Origin: Oryzisolibacter propanilivorax
Lineage (GTDB): Bacteria > Pseudomonadota > Gammaproteobacteria > Burkholderiales > Burkholderiaceae_C
Assembly: GCF_900103645.1 (NCBI RefSeq)
Contig: NZ_FNHP01000003.1
Coordinates: 372,001 to 436,000 of the forward strand
Direction of reading: 5' to 3'
DNA: 64,000 bases
Shown: positions 41,624 to 50,565 of the stretch, piece after piece
Layout: every line of letters begins with the position of its first letter
Position numbering within the stretch: position 1 is the first letter of the stretch
Notes under the pieces: model-generated
Database searches by the model: none
What the model saw: the letters and a program-made list of their open reading frames with translations, nothing else
Told to the model about the DNA's origin: nothing
Translations under genes and position numbers: made by a program

Positions 41624-43084
41624 ATGATTTCCCGCGAACCGACCATCGAGCGCCTGGCTGTGGCGCGCGAGCTGCTGCTCACCCCCTTCGGCCTGGACGA
41701 GACGCACCTGGCGCGCGCGCTGGCGCACATCCGCGCGCACCAGGTCGACGACGCCGACCTGTACTTCCAGTACACGCGCCACGAGGGCTGGAGCCTGGAG
41801 GAAGGGATCGTCAAGACTGGCTCGTTCTCCATCGACCAGGGCGTGGGCGTGCGCGCGGTGAGCGGCGAGAAGACGGCGTTCGCCTATTCCGACGACATCT
41901 CCGAGGCCTCGCTGCTGGACGCGGCCGGCACGGTGCGCGCCATCGCCGCCGCCGGCCAGGGCGGGCGCCGGCGCGTGCCGGGGCAGAAAATCGCCCAGAG
42001 CCGCTCGCTGTACCCGCACCTGGACCCGATCGCCTCGATGGACAGCACCGCCAAGGTGCAGCTGCTGGAGCGCGCCGAGCAGCGCGCCCGCGCCAAGGAC
42101 CCACGCGTGGCGCAGGTCATGGCGGGCCTGGCCAGCGAGTACGACGTGGTGCTGGTGGCGCGCGCCGACGGCACCCTGGCGGCCGACGTGCGCCCGCTGG
42201 TGCGCCTGTCGATCACCGTGATCGCCGAACACAACGGCCGGCGCGAGGTCGGCTCCTCGGGCGGCGGCGGGCGCTTCGGCCTGGCGTACTTCACCGACGC
42301 GCAGATCGGCCAGTACGTGGACGAGGCGGTGAACGCGGCGCTGACGAATCTGGACTCGCGCCCGGCGCCGGCCGGCGAGATGACCGTGGTACTCGGCCCG
42401 GGCTGGCCCGGCGTGCTGCTGCACGAGGCCGTCGGCCACGGCCTGGAGGGCGACTTCAACCGCAAGGGCTCGTCGGCCTTCAGCGGCCTGATCGGCGAGC
42501 GTGTGGCGGCCAAGGGCGTCACCGTGCTGGACGACGGCACCATGGCGGACCGGCGCGGCTCGCTGAACGTGGACGACGAGGGCCACGCCACGCAAAAGAA
42601 CGTGCTGATCGAGGACGGCATCCTCAAGGGCTATATCCAGGACAGCCTGAACGCGCGCCTGATGGGCGTGGCGCCCACGGGCAACGGCCGGCGCGAGAGC
42701 TACGCGCACATCCCCATGCCGCGCATGACCAACACCTACATGCTGGGCGGTGACCGCGACCCGCAGGAGATCGTCGCCAGCATCAAGAAGGGCCTGTACG
42801 CCACCAATTTCGGCGGCGGGCAGGTGGACATCACCAGCGGCAAGTTCGTGTTTTCGGCCAGCGAGGCCTTCTGGGTGGAAAACGGCCGCATCCAGTACCC
42901 GGTCAAGGGCGCGACCATCATCGGCAGCGGCCCGCAGTCGCTGAAGAAGGTGACCATGATCGGCAACGACCTGAAGCTGGACAGCGGCGTGGGCACCTGC
43001 GGCAAGGAAGGCCAGAGCGTGCCGGTGGGCGTGGGCCAGCCGACCATGCGCATCGAAGGCCTGACGGTGGGCGGCACCGCCTGA
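41624..43084 (+). CDS. tldD: Metalloprotease TldD
   Basis: A 486-residue subunit of the TldD/TldE zinc protease that degrades unfolded peptides and processes some modified peptides such as microcin B17 and the PQQ precursor in other bacteria. The zinc site HEAVGHGLEGD (HExxxH type) is intact. Other family segments are YTRHEGWSLEEGIVKTGSFS, EVGSSGGGGRFGL, and CGKEGQSVPVGVGQPTMRIE at the end. The start MISREPTIERLAV is chosen over an upstream frame overlapping rodA. Its partner tldE/pmbA is not nearby. Confidence 0.95.
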   Translation: MISREPTIERLAVARELLLTPFGLDETHLARALAHIRAHQVDDADLYFQYTRHEGWSLEEGIVKTGSFSIDQGVGVRAVSGEKTAFAYSDDISEASLLDAAGTVRAIAAAGQGGRRRVPGQKIAQSRSLYPHLDPIASMDSTAKVQLLERAEQRARAKDPRVAQVMAGLASEYDVVLVARADGTLAADVRPLVRLSITVIAEHNGRREVGSSGGGGRFGLAYFTDAQIGQYVDEAVNAALTNLDSRPAPAGEMTVVLGPGWPGVLLHEAVGHGLEGDFNRKGSSAFSGLIGERVAAKGVTVLDDGTMADRRGSLNVDDEGHATQKNVLIEDGILKGYIQDSLNARLMGVAPTGNGRRESYAHIPMPRMTNTYMLGGDRDPQEIVASIKKGLYATNFGGGQVDITSGKFVFSASEAFWVENGRIQYPVKGATIIGSGPQSLKKVTMIGNDLKLDSGVGTCGKEGQSVPVGVGQPTMRIEGLTVGGTA

Positions 43085-43127
43085 GGCCGCCGGCGGGCAC
43101 CGCGCCTGGAGCCAGTCCCGCTGTCTC

Positions 43128-43703
43128 ATGCCGCCGCGCAGCCCTGCTTCATCCTCCTTGCTCGGCGGCCTGCACACCGGCTCGCTCTACGGGCTGGAAC
43201 AGCGCATCACGCGCTTTCTGTGGCAGGACGCGCACAACCCCGACACCCGCGCCCTGCGCGCCGGCTTGCTGGCGCTGTCGGCGCAGCTAGAGCGCACCAC
43301 CCAGGTGCGGCGCGAGCCAGGCGCGGTCGGCGCCATCACGCGACAGGCGATGCAACTGGCGCAGCAACTGCGCCAGCACCAGCTGCTGCTCACCGGCATG
43401 GCCTCGGCCTGGCATGACCTGTATGAATTTGGCGCCTACCAGCAGGCGGTGACGGCCCTGCGCGCCGCGCTGCAGCGCTGGCGCGACGCCCTGGACCGGC
43501 TGGAGGAAGCCGAGCAGCAATGCTTTGCCGACTTCGAGCGCCTGGCCTGGCGCACCCTGGGCGAGGCCCTGCTGCTGCTCGATCTGTACCAGCAGCACGG
43601 TGCCGGCGCCCCGCGCTCGCTGCCGCTTTCGGCGCCGATGCGGCCGGCGCGCGTGCCGTTGCTGGCACGCCTGCGTGCCTGGCTGGTCCGCGGCCGGCTG
43701 TAG
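43128..43703 (+). CDS. Hypothetical helical protein between tldD and aroG
   Basis: A 191-residue protein I do not recognise. It is predicted almost wholly helical and rich in Leu, Ala, Arg and Gln, with heptad-like stretches (LRAALQRWRDALDRLEEAEQQ) that could form a coiled coil. No signal peptide is present and the C-terminus is basic. It follows tldD in the same direction after 43 bp, and the aroG leader begins about 60 bp after its stop. GC-rich third positions favour this frame over the opposite strand, but with no family match it remains less certain than its neighbours. Confidence 0.55.
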   Translation: MPPRSPASSSLLGGLHTGSLYGLEQRITRFLWQDAHNPDTRALRAGLLALSAQLERTTQVRREPGAVGAITRQAMQLAQQLRQHQLLLTGMASAWHDLYEFGAYQQAVTALRAALQRWRDALDRLEEAEQQCFADFERLAWRTLGEALLLLDLYQQHGAGAPRSLPLSAPMRPARVPLLARLRAWLVRGRL

Positions 43704-43760
43704 CGGCATGGCAACGCCGCCCCATGTTGCACTGCGGCAAAGCGTGCTACATTGGCCCGC

Positions 43761-43820
43761 ATGACCCGCCGCGTTGCGCCCTTTTTCTTTTACTTTTGGT
43801 TCTCTTCCCCAGGCGGATAG
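43761..43820 (+). CDS. Aromatic leader peptide of aroG (attenuator)
   Basis: A 19-codon frame reading MTRRVAPFFFYFWFSSPGG then TAG. Residues 8-14 are seven consecutive aromatics (five Phe, one Tyr, one Trp), far beyond chance in this composition. It stands 131 bp before aroG with a strong terminator between. Ribosome stalling when any aromatic aminoacyl-tRNA is scarce would be the signal. No Shine-Dalgarno sequence precedes it. A candidate promoter (TTGCAC at 43727-43732, TACATT at 43748-43753, 15-bp spacing) would place the transcript start almost on the ATG, so it could be leaderless. Confidence 0.8.
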   Translation: MTRRVAPFFFYFWFSSPGG

Positions 43821-43858
43821 AGAGGCACACGCGCACCCGCACCCCCACAGACCTCCCG

Positions 43859-43896
43859 AAAACCGCCGAAGCTGACGCAGCCCGGCGGTTTTTTTT
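43859..43896 (+). terminator. Attenuator terminator upstream of aroG
   Basis: AAAACCGCCG pairs with CGGCGGTTTT, with an inner GCTG/CAGC pair, followed by a continuous T-run. It lies between the aromatic leader peptide and aroG. GGCGG at the end of the leader frame (43812-43816) can pair with CCGCC of the 5' arm (43863-43867), a possible antiterminator masked when the ribosome reaches the stop codon. Confidence 0.8.
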
Positions 43897-43951
43897 GGCC
43901 CGTTTTTCTTCCCTCCGCCCTTCCTTCTTCTTCCTTCACGAGAGCCCCGCC

Positions 43952-45076
43952 ATGAACGCCCGCATTCCCACGCCCGACACCTGGTATCCGTCCGTCGAGA
44001 AAACCAGCCAGACCGACGACCAACGCATCCAGGACATCACCGTGCTCCCGCCTCCCGACCATCTGATCCGTTTCTTCCCCATCCGGGGCTCCGAAGTCGA
44101 GACACTCATCGCCAGCACGCGCCGCAACATCCAGCGCATCATGGCCGGCCAGGACGACCGGCTGCTGGTGGTCATCGGACCGTGCTCGATCCACAACCCG
44201 CAGGCGGCGCTGGACTATGCCCGGCGCCTGCAGGCGGTGCGCGCGCAGTACGCCGGCGACCTGGAGGTCGTGATGCGCGTGTACTTCGAGAAGCCGCGCA
44301 CCACCGTGGGCTGGAAGGGCCTGATCAACGACCCCTACCTGGACGGCAGCTACCGCATCGACGAGGGCCTGCGCATCGCGCGCCAGTTGCTGATCGACAT
44401 CAACCGCCTGGGCGTGCCGGCCGGCAGCGAGTTCCTGGACGTGATCAGCCCGCAGTACATCGGCGACCTGATCAGCTGGGGCGCCATCGGCGCGCGCACC
44501 ACCGAAAGCCAGGTGCACCGCGAGCTGGCCTCGGGCATCTCCGCGCCCATCGGCTTCAAGAACGGCACCGACGGCAACATCCGCATCGCCACTGACGCCA
44601 TCCAGTCGGCCAGCCGCGGGCACCATTTCCTGTCGGTGCACAAGAACGGCCAGGTGGCCATCGTGCACACCGCCGGCAACCGCGACTGCCACGTCATCCT
44701 GCGCGGCGGCAAGGCGCCCAACTACGACGCGGACAGCGTGCAGGCGGCCTGCGCCGATCTGCACAAGGCCGGCCTGCACCCGTCGCTGATGGTCGACTGC
44801 AGCCACGCCAACAGCAGCAAGCAGCACGAGAAGCAGCGCGACGTGGCACGCGACATCGCCGGGCAGATTGCCGGCGGCTCGATGAGCGTCTTCGGCGTGA
44901 TGGTCGAGAGCCACCTGGTGGGCGGCGCGCAGAAGTTCACCCCCGGCCAGGACGACGCGCGCACGCTGGAATACGGCAAGAGCATCACCGACGCCTGCCT
45001 GGGCTGGGACGACTCGGTGGCGCTGCTGGACGAGCTGGCCGCCGCCGTGCGCACGCGCCGCGCGGCGGTGCAATAA
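43952..45076 (+). CDS. aroG: 3-deoxy-7-phosphoheptulonate synthase (DAHP synthase, type I)
   Basis: A 374-residue class I DAHP synthase that condenses phosphoenolpyruvate and erythrose 4-phosphate, the committed step of aromatic synthesis. Typical motifs are LLVVIGPCSIHNPQAALDYA, YFEKPRTTVGWKGLINDP, GARTTESQVHRELASG, GFKNGTDG, and VDCSHANSSKQ near the C-terminus. The extended N-terminus carries the allosteric region of the AroF/G/H group, so feedback by Phe, Tyr or Trp is expected in addition to the upstream attenuator; which one cannot be decided. The start MNARIPTPDTWYPSVEK is supported by the family. Confidence 0.95.
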   Translation: MNARIPTPDTWYPSVEKTSQTDDQRIQDITVLPPPDHLIRFFPIRGSEVETLIASTRRNIQRIMAGQDDRLLVVIGPCSIHNPQAALDYARRLQAVRAQYAGDLEVVMRVYFEKPRTTVGWKGLINDPYLDGSYRIDEGLRIARQLLIDINRLGVPAGSEFLDVISPQYIGDLISWGAIGARTTESQVHRELASGISAPIGFKNGTDGNIRIATDAIQSASRGHHFLSVHKNGQVAIVHTAGNRDCHVILRGGKAPNYDADSVQAACADLHKAGLHPSLMVDCSHANSSKQHEKQRDVARDIAGQIAGGSMSVFGVMVESHLVGGAQKFTPGQDDARTLEYGKSITDACLGWDDSVALLDELAAAVRTRRAAVQ

Positions 45077-45122
45077 GCTCGGCCCTTTCATTCCCTGCAG
45101 CGCAGGAGAAAGGCCGACCGCC

Positions 45123-45434
45123 ATGCACAGCGAAGTCTTCGTCACCCTCACCCCCGGCGCCGAGCTGCGCCTGGACCTGCAAGGCGCCGCGCCGCTGGAG
45201 CACGAGCAGGCACGCCGCTGGCTGGACAACGAGTTCCTGCGCCTGGAGTGCGAGCCGCTGCGCGCCAGCGGCAAGGTGCTGCTGGCCGACAAGGTGCTGG
45301 TGGTCGCGCAGGCGGCCGGCGCGCGGCAGTTCGCCGACGCCGCCTGGGCGCAGCAGTTCGCACGCGCCACGGTCGCGGCGCTGTCGCGCCCGGTGGTGCG
45401 CGTGGACGTGCCGGCGATGGCCGTGAGCTTCTGA
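45123..45434 (+). CDS. Conserved small protein of unknown function downstream of aroG
   Basis: A 103-residue soluble acidic-to-neutral protein (starts MHSEVFVTLTPGAELRLDLQ) with a predicted alpha/beta fold and no recognisable domain. The ribosome-binding site CAGGAGAAAGG is within a small inverted repeat (CGGCCCTTTC / GAAAGGCCG). The 46-bp gap after aroG suggests co-transcription with it. It converges on the biotin carboxylase gene. Confidence 0.65.
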   Translation: MHSEVFVTLTPGAELRLDLQGAAPLEHEQARRWLDNEFLRLECEPLRASGKVLLADKVLVVAQAAGARQFADAAWAQQFARATVAALSRPVVRVDVPAMAVSF

Positions 45435-45493
45435 GCACACGCCGCCGCGGGGCCGCGCGTGCCCTGCGCGGGTGCCGCCTGCGCCGCGGCGCT

Positions 45494-47227
45494 TCAGGCC
45501 ACGCGCGCCGCCACCTGCCCCGCGCTCAGCAACTGGCCGGGTTCGGCCAGGCACTGCAGCGTGCCGGCCACCGGGGCGTGCAGCGTGGTCTCCATCTTCA
45601 TCGCCTCCATCACGCCAATGGCCTCGCCGGCCTGCACCGCGTCGCCGCTGTGGCGCTGCCAGGCGACCAGGGTGCCGGTCAGCGGCGCGGCCACATCGCC
45701 GGGCGCGGCCGTGGGCGCGGCGGGCGTCGGGGCGGCGGCTGATGCCGGCGCGCCGCCCAGCTGCGCCAGCGCCAGGCCGGCGGGTAGCCCCAGGCGCACG
45801 CGCCGGCCGTCGATCTCGATGAAGGTGCGCAGCAGCGCGCCGCCCTCCTGCCCGTCCGGGCGCGGCGCGGGCTCGAAGCTGGCCTGCATCTCGGTTTCGA
45901 TCCAGCGCGTGTGCACGCCGAAAACCTCCTCGCCGGCGAAGGCCGGATCCTCGACCACCGCGCGGTGGAACGGCAGCACGCTGGCCACGCCCTCGATCCC
46001 GAACTCGGCCAGCGCGCGGCGCGCCCGCGCCAGCGCCTGCGCGCGCGTGGCGCCGGTGACGACCAGCTTGGCCAGCAGCGAGTCGAAGCTGCCCGGCACG
46101 CTGCTGCCCGCAGCCACGCCGCTGTCCACGCGCACGCCCGGGCCGGACGGCGCGTCGAAGCGGGTGATGCGCCCCGGGCTCGGCAGGTAGCCGCGCCCCG
46201 GGTCCTCGGCGTTGATGCGGAATTCCAGGCTGTGCCCGCGCGGCGCCGGCGTCTCGGTGAACGACAGCGGCAGGCCGTCGGCGATGCGCAGCTGCTCCAG
46301 CACCAGGTCCACGCCGGCGGTCTCCTCGGTCACCGGGTGCTCGACCTGCAGCCGGGTGTTGACCTCCAGGAACGAGATCTGCCCGCCCCGGCCCAGCAAG
46401 AACTCCACCGTGCCGGCGCTGATGTAGCCGGCGGCGGCGCAGATGTCGCGGGCGGCGCGGTGGATGTGGTCGCGCTGCGCATCGGTGAGAAACGGCGCCG
46501 GGGCTTCCTCCACCAGCTTCTGGTTGCGCCGCTGCAGCGAGCAGTCGCGCGTGCCGACCACGACCACCCGGCCGTGCTGGTCGGCGATGACCTGGGCCTC
46601 GATGTGGCGCGGCCGGTCCAGGAACTGCTCCAGGAAACATTCGCCGCGCCCGAAGGCCGCCGTCGCCTCGCGCACCGCGGATTCGTACAGCTCGGCCACC
46701 TCGTCCATCTGCCAGGCCACTTTCAGGCCGCGCCCGCCGCCGCCGTGCGCGGCCTTGATGGCCACCGGCAGGCCGTGTTGCTCGGCAAAGGCCAGCACCT
46801 CGGCGGCGCTCTCCACCGGCCCTTCGGTGCCGGCCACCAGCGGCGCGCCCACCTGCGCGGCGATGCGACGCGCGGCCACCTTGTCGCCCAGCGCCTCGAT
46901 GGTCTCGGGGCGCGGGCCGATCCAGACCAGGCCCGCGGCCAGCACCGCGCCCGCGAACTCGGCGCGCTCGGACAGGAAGCCGTAGCCGGGATGCACCGCA
47001 TCGGCGCCGCTGGCGCGCGCGGCGGCGATCAGCTGGGCGATGTCCAGGTAGGTCTCGGCCGGGCGCGTGCCGGGCAGCGCATGCGCCTCGTCGGCCGCCT
47101 GCACGTGCAGGGCGTCGGCATCGGGGTCGGCATAGACGGCGACGCTGCGCACGCCGTAATCGCGGCAGGCGCGGGCGATGCGGATGGCGATCTCGCCCCG
47201 GTTGGCGATCAACACCTTGCGGATCAT
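45494..47227 (-). CDS. Biotin carboxylase fused to a biotin carrier domain (pxp locus)
   Basis: A 577-residue protein. A complete ATP-grasp biotin carboxylase ([67 protein letters not shown]) is followed by a linker of Ala/Pro repeats and a biotinyl domain with Lys544 in [10 protein letters not shown]. This is the layout of acyl-CoA carboxylase alpha subunits, but no carboxyltransferase beta gene is here. Its neighbours are pxpA and a fused pxpB-pxpC, whose KipI/KipA-like domains resemble the carboxyltransferase part of urea carboxylase. A strong AGGAGGT precedes the ATG. The substrate is unknown; a role with 5-oxoproline is inference. Confidence 0.88.
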   Translation of the reverse strand: MIRKVLIANRGEIAIRIARACRDYGVRSVAVYADPDADALHVQAADEAHALPGTRPAETYLDIAQLIAAARASGADAVHPGYGFLSERAEFAGAVLAAGLVWIGPRPETIEALGDKVAARRIAAQVGAPLVAGTEGPVESAAEVLAFAEQHGLPVAIKAAHGGGGRGLKVAWQMDEVAELYESAVREATAAFGRGECFLEQFLDRPRHIEAQVIADQHGRVVVVGTRDCSLQRRNQKLVEEAPAPFLTDAQRDHIHRAARDICAAAGYISAGTVEFLLGRGGQISFLEVNTRLQVEHPVTEETAGVDLVLEQLRIADGLPLSFTETPAPRGHSLEFRINAEDPGRGYLPSPGRITRFDAPSGPGVRVDSGVAAGSSVPGSFDSLLAKLVVTGATRAQALARARRALAEFGIEGVASVLPFHRAVVEDPAFAGEEVFGVHTRWIETEMQASFEPAPRPDGQEGGALLRTFIEIDGRRVRLGLPAGLALAQLGGAPASAAAPTPAAPTAAPGDVAAPLTGTLVAWQRHSGDAVQAGEAIGVMEAMKMETTLHAPVAGTLQCLAEPGQLLSAGQVAARVA

Positions 47228-47364
47228 GCGGACCTCCTGCCTGTTGCCTGCGTCGGGGTGGGGGCGAGATCGCCATTGCCTGCTGCGCAGGCCCGTCGAT
47301 GTACCGAAACCGGCGCTGCGCGCCGGTTTTCGCCCCGGTTGGCAATCAGAACTTTGGAAATCAT
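47224..47364 (-). other. Short frame copying the biotin carboxylase start, between pxpBC and the carboxylase gene
   Basis: From 47364 the frame reads [12 protein letters not shown] and then an unrelated Arg/Ala-rich sequence, 46 residues in all. Its ATG overlaps the pxpBC stop (ATGA) and its TGA overlaps the real carboxylase ATG (ATGA). The first 35 nt match the real start at 28 positions, with the last 14 before divergence identical. Directly after the copied part comes a perfect 10-bp hairpin AAACCGGCGC/GCGCCGGTTT (47307-47329). It could be a coupling peptide or a duplication scar. Confidence 0.5.
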
Positions 47365-48986
47365 GGAACGACCTGTTCAAAAAAGGGAGTAATGACGTTG
47401 AAGCGCACGCGGCAGCCCACCGGGATCTGCGCGGCCAAGGGCAGGTGGTGGCGGGCGACGGCGGCGATCACCGGGTAGCCGCCGGTGAGCGGGTGATCGG
47501 CCAGAAACAGCACCGGCTGGCCGCCGGCGGGCACCTGGATGGCGCCGGTGACGGTGCCCTCGCTCGGCAGCTCGCCGCCGCGCGCGCGCGCCAGGGGCTG
47601 CGCGCCCTCCAGCCGCATGCCCACGCGGCTGGACTGGGGCGTGACCTGCCACGCCTGCGTCTGGAAGGTGTGCAGCGCTTCGGGCGTGAACCAGTCGGTG
47701 CGCGGGCCCAGCAGCGCGTCCAGCACCACCTCATCGCCAGGCCGGGGCAGCGGCGGCGCGGCGGCCACGTTCGGCGCCTGGGCGGCGTGCACCGGCACGG
47801 CGCCGCCCACGGCCAGGCGCTGGCCGGGCTGCAGTGCGGGTGGGCCGACCTGGGCCAGCGTGTCGGTGGCGCAGCTGCCCAGCACCGGCTCGACCTGCCA
47901 GCCGCCGCGCACGGCGACATAGGCGCGCACGCCGGCCGCGGGGGCCGCCAGAGACAGCTCGTCGCCGTCGTCCAGCGCCACGGCCTGGTCGCCGGGCAGG
48001 GTCCGCCGGCTGCCGTCCGCGCCATGCAGCGTCAGCGCCATCGGCGCGCCGGCGACGGCCAGCGTGGCGCGGCCGTGGCAGCGCAGGCGCAGGCCGCCCA
48101 GCAGGTGCTCCAGCACCGGCGCGCTGGCCGGGTTGCCGACCAGCCGGTTGGCCTGGCGCATGGCGGGCAGGTCCAGCGCGCCGGAGGGCGAGATGCCCAG
48201 GCTGGCCATGCCGGCACGGCCGCAGTCCTGCACCAGGGTCTGCAGGCCGATAGCTATGATTTCAATAGCTGGAGGTCCATGCATTTCCTGGGCCTGAGGC
48301 ACTTTTTGCTTCATTTCCTGCTCGGGCGGCAGGCTGATGTGCACGGCGGCGCGCCCGGCATCGACGAACTGCACCTGAAAGCCCGGCTGGATATAGGCCG
48401 GCTCGGGCCGGCGCAAGTCCCACATGGGCACGCCGGTCACGCCGATCAGCTGCCAGCCGCCCGGGCTGGAGCTGGGATAGACGGCGCTGAAGTCGCCACC
48501 CAGCGCCACCGAGCCGGCCGGGACCCGGGTGCGCGGCGCACTGCGGCGCGGCACCTGAAAGCTGGGGTGCCCGCCCGCGAGATACACGAAGCCCGGCGCG
48601 AAGCCGGCAAACGCCGCCTGCCAGGGCTGGCCGGTATGGCGCGCGATGACCTCGCGCACGCTGGTGCCCAGCAGTTCGGCCACCGCGGGCAGATCCTCGC
48701 CGGCGTAGTGCACCGGGATTTCCACCACCCGGCCCGGCGGCGCGTCGTCCTGTGCCAGGTCGACGGCGGCGGCGCGCACGGCCAGCGTCCGCATCAGCGC
48801 TGCTGATGTGATCGCCTCGGGCCGGTAGTGCACCAACAGCGTGCGCGCGGCCGGCACCAGTTCCTGTACGCCGGCCACGGGTTGCGCCAGCAGCGCGCGG
48901 TGCAGCGCCATGGCGGGGGCCAGGCCGTCCAGTTCGACCAGCAGCGCGCCGTCGCTGGCCGGCAGGAAACGCAGGGGCAGCGGCAT
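47361..48986 (-). CDS. 5-oxoprolinase subunit B-subunit C fusion
   Basis: A 541-residue fusion of PxpB (KipI-like, residues 1 to about 225: [37 protein letters not shown]) and PxpC (KipA-like, from about 243: [57 protein letters not shown]). With PxpA they form ATP-dependent 5-oxoprolinase, which opens pyroglutamate to glutamate. In most bacteria B and C are separate genes. Here the join (residues 226-245) is encoded by a copy of the dispersed intergenic repeat, so the fusion appears to have arisen by read-through of former intergenic DNA. It lies 5 bp after pxpA. Confidence 0.9.
   Translation of the reverse strand: MPLPLRFLPASDGALLVELDGLAPAMALHRALLAQPVAGVQELVPAARTLLVHYRPEAITSAALMRTLAVRAAAVDLAQDDAPPGRVVEIPVHYAGEDLPAVAELLGTSVREVIARHTGQPWQAAFAGFAPGFVYLAGGHPSFQVPRRSAPRTRVPAGSVALGGDFSAVYPSSSPGGWQLIGVTGVPMWDLRRPEPAYIQPGFQVQFVDAGRAAVHISLPPEQEMKQKVPQAQEMHGPPAIEIIAIGLQTLVQDCGRAGMASLGISPSGALDLPAMRQANRLVGNPASAPVLEHLLGGLRLRCHGRATLAVAGAPMALTLHGADGSRRTLPGDQAVALDDGDELSLAAPAAGVRAYVAVRGGWQVEPVLGSCATDTLAQVGPPALQPGQRLAVGGAVPVHAAQAPNVAAAPPLPRPGDEVVLDALLGPRTDWFTPEALHTFQTQAWQVTPQSSRVGMRLEGAQPLARARGGELPSEGTVTGAIQVPAGGQPVLFLADHPLTGGYPVIAAVARHHLPLAAQIPVGCRVRFNVITPFFEQVVP
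48252..48310 (+). repeat. Dispersed ATAGCTG repeat, copy g (inside the pxpB-pxpC fusion)
   Basis: Plus-strand reading TGATTTCAATAGCTGGAGG, then GGGCCTGAGGCACTTTTTG. Read on the minus strand it is in frame and encodes [19 protein letters not shown], the linker between the two domains. It is the only copy of eight that lies inside a gene. Confidence 0.7.
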
Positions 48987-48991
48987 GCGGC

Positions 48992-49756
48992 TCAGCCCTG
49001 CAGCGTGTCGACGAACGGGCGCAGCGCCACGCCGGCGTCCTGCAGCCGCGCGCGCACGCGCCGCGCCATGTCCACTGCGCCGGGGCTGTCGCCATGCACG
49101 CAGATGGAGTCGGCCTGCAGCCGCACGCGGGTGCCGGTGATGCTGGTGACCTCGCCGGTGCGCACCAGCTGCAGCATGCGCTCGGCCACCGCGTCGGCGT
49201 CGTGCAGGACGGCGCCAGGCAGGCGGCGCGAGACCAGCGTGCCGTCGTCGTTGTAGGCGCGGTCGGCAAACGCCTCGGCCACCACGCGCAGGCCGCGCGC
49301 GCGGGCGCGCTCGATCAGCGGCGAGCCGGCCAGCGCCAGCAGGGTCAGCTGCGGGTCCAGCGCCAGCAGCGCGCTGATCACGTCGTCGCCCTGGCGCGCA
49401 TCGTGGGCGATGGTGTTGTACAGCGCGCCGTGCGGCTTGACGTAGCGAACGCGCGTGCCGGCGGCCTGCGCCAGGCCTTGCAGCGCGCCGATCTGGTAGA
49501 TCACGTCGGCCACCAGTTCGGCGCTGCTCGGGTCCATGTTGCGCCGGCCGAAACCCACCAGGTCGGGGTAGGCCACATGCGCGCCCACGGCCACGCCGCG
49601 CTCGGCGGCCGCGCGCAGCGTGTGCAGGATGCCGGCCGGGTCGCCGGCATGGAAGCCGCAGGCCACGTTGGCGCTGGTGACCACGTCCAGCAGCGCGGCG
49701 TCGTCGCCCATGCGCCAGACGCCGTAGCTCTCGCCCAGGTCGCTGTTGATGTCCAT
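48992..49756 (-). CDS. pxpA: 5-oxoprolinase subunit A (LamB/YcsF family)
   Basis: A 254-residue metal-dependent TIM-barrel-like protein. The N-terminal [12 protein letters not shown] with its Asp residues and [11 protein letters not shown] with the conserved His are the family signatures; VKPHGALYN and [17 protein letters not shown] follow. With the PxpB-PxpC fusion it should hydrolyse 5-oxoproline to glutamate. The start is preceded by GAGGATACAAG; an in-frame ATG 15 codons upstream would lie over the GntR operator and is rejected. First gene of the operon pxpA-pxpBC-biotin carboxylase. Confidence 0.94.
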   Translation of the reverse strand: MDINSDLGESYGVWRMGDDAALLDVVTSANVACGFHAGDPAGILHTLRAAAERGVAVGAHVAYPDLVGFGRRNMDPSSAELVADVIYQIGALQGLAQAAGTRVRYVKPHGALYNTIAHDARQGDDVISALLALDPQLTLLALAGSPLIERARARGLRVVAEAFADRAYNDDGTLVSRRLPGAVLHDADAVAERMLQLVRTGEVTSITGTRVRLQADSICVHGDSPGAVDMARRVRARLQDAGVALRPFVDTLQG

Positions 49757-49789
49757 CTTGTATCCTCGTGATTCAATGAAACGCCGGCG

Positions 49790-49802
49790 GTTGTTCAACA
49801 AC
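49790..49802. promoter_or_regulatory. GntR operator between pxpA and gntR
   Basis: The 13-bp perfect palindrome GTTGTTCAACAAC stands between the divergent starts of pxpA and the GntR gene. Its core TTGTT-N-AACAA recurs at 50566-50578. TTGT-N3-ACAA is the shape of FCD-type GntR operators. Confidence 0.65.
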
Positions 49803-49833
49803 TGCCGGCACCTGCCCCATCCCGCTTCGACCG

Positions 49834-50514
49834 ATGCCCCTCACACAGCCCCGGCGCACCCTTCCGCGCGGCGAGTCCGCCAGCCTGACCGACAGCGTCG
49901 CCGACACCATCCGCCAGCAGCTCATCCAGGGCCAGCTGCGCGCCGGCCAGCGGCTGTCCGAGGCGGCGCTGGCGCAGCAGCTGGACATCTCGCGCAACAC
50001 GCTGCGCGAGGTCTTTCGCACCCTCATCAAGGAGGGGCTGCTGGTCCACGAGCCGAACCGCGGCGTGTCCGTGGCGGTGCCCTCGATCGCCGACATCATC
50101 GACATCTACCGCGTGCGCCGGCTGATCGAGTGCCAGTCGCTGGAAAAGGCCTGGCCGCTGCACCCGGCGCACAAGCACATGCGCCAGGCCGTCGAGGATG
50201 CCGCCGTCGCCCGCGAGGCGCGCGACTGGCAGCGCGTCGGCTCGGCCAACATGGCCTTCCATGCCGCCATCGTCGCCCTGAGCGACAGCGAGCGGCTGTG
50301 CGCCATGTTCGCCGACCTGGCGGCCGAGCTGCGCCTGGCCTTCGGCATGCTCGACGACCCGGAGTACCTGCACGCGCCTTACGTGGACCACAACGCCCGG
50401 CTTCTGCAGCTGTTCATGGACGGCCAGACGCTGGAGGCCGCGCGCGAGCTGGAGAACTACCTGGTGCAGTCCGAGCGCATGGTGCTGGCGGTGTACGCGC
50501 GCCAGCGGCCGTGA
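49834..50514 (+). CDS. GntR-family transcriptional regulator (FCD domain)
   Basis: A 226-residue regulator. The N-terminal winged helix-turn-helix reads [20 protein letters not shown] and [20 protein letters not shown], and the all-helical FCD ligand domain (residues 85-220) follows, with the Asp/His metal-site region [11 protein letters not shown] and [11 protein letters not shown]. It sits between the pxp genes and the TRAP transporter genes and is flanked by matching palindromes, so it most likely represses both until 5-oxoproline or a related acid binds. The ligand is inference from context. Confidence 0.9.
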   Translation: MPLTQPRRTLPRGESASLTDSVADTIRQQLIQGQLRAGQRLSEAALAQQLDISRNTLREVFRTLIKEGLLVHEPNRGVSVAVPSIADIIDIYRVRRLIECQSLEKAWPLHPAHKHMRQAVEDAAVAREARDWQRVGSANMAFHAAIVALSDSERLCAMFADLAAELRLAFGMLDDPEYLHAPYVDHNARLLQLFMDGQTLEAARELENYLVQSERMVLAVYARQRP

Positions 50515-50565
50515 GCGGCGCGCGCAGGCCTGCGCCAGGCGATTCGCGCTCTGGTCAAGCTGTTT

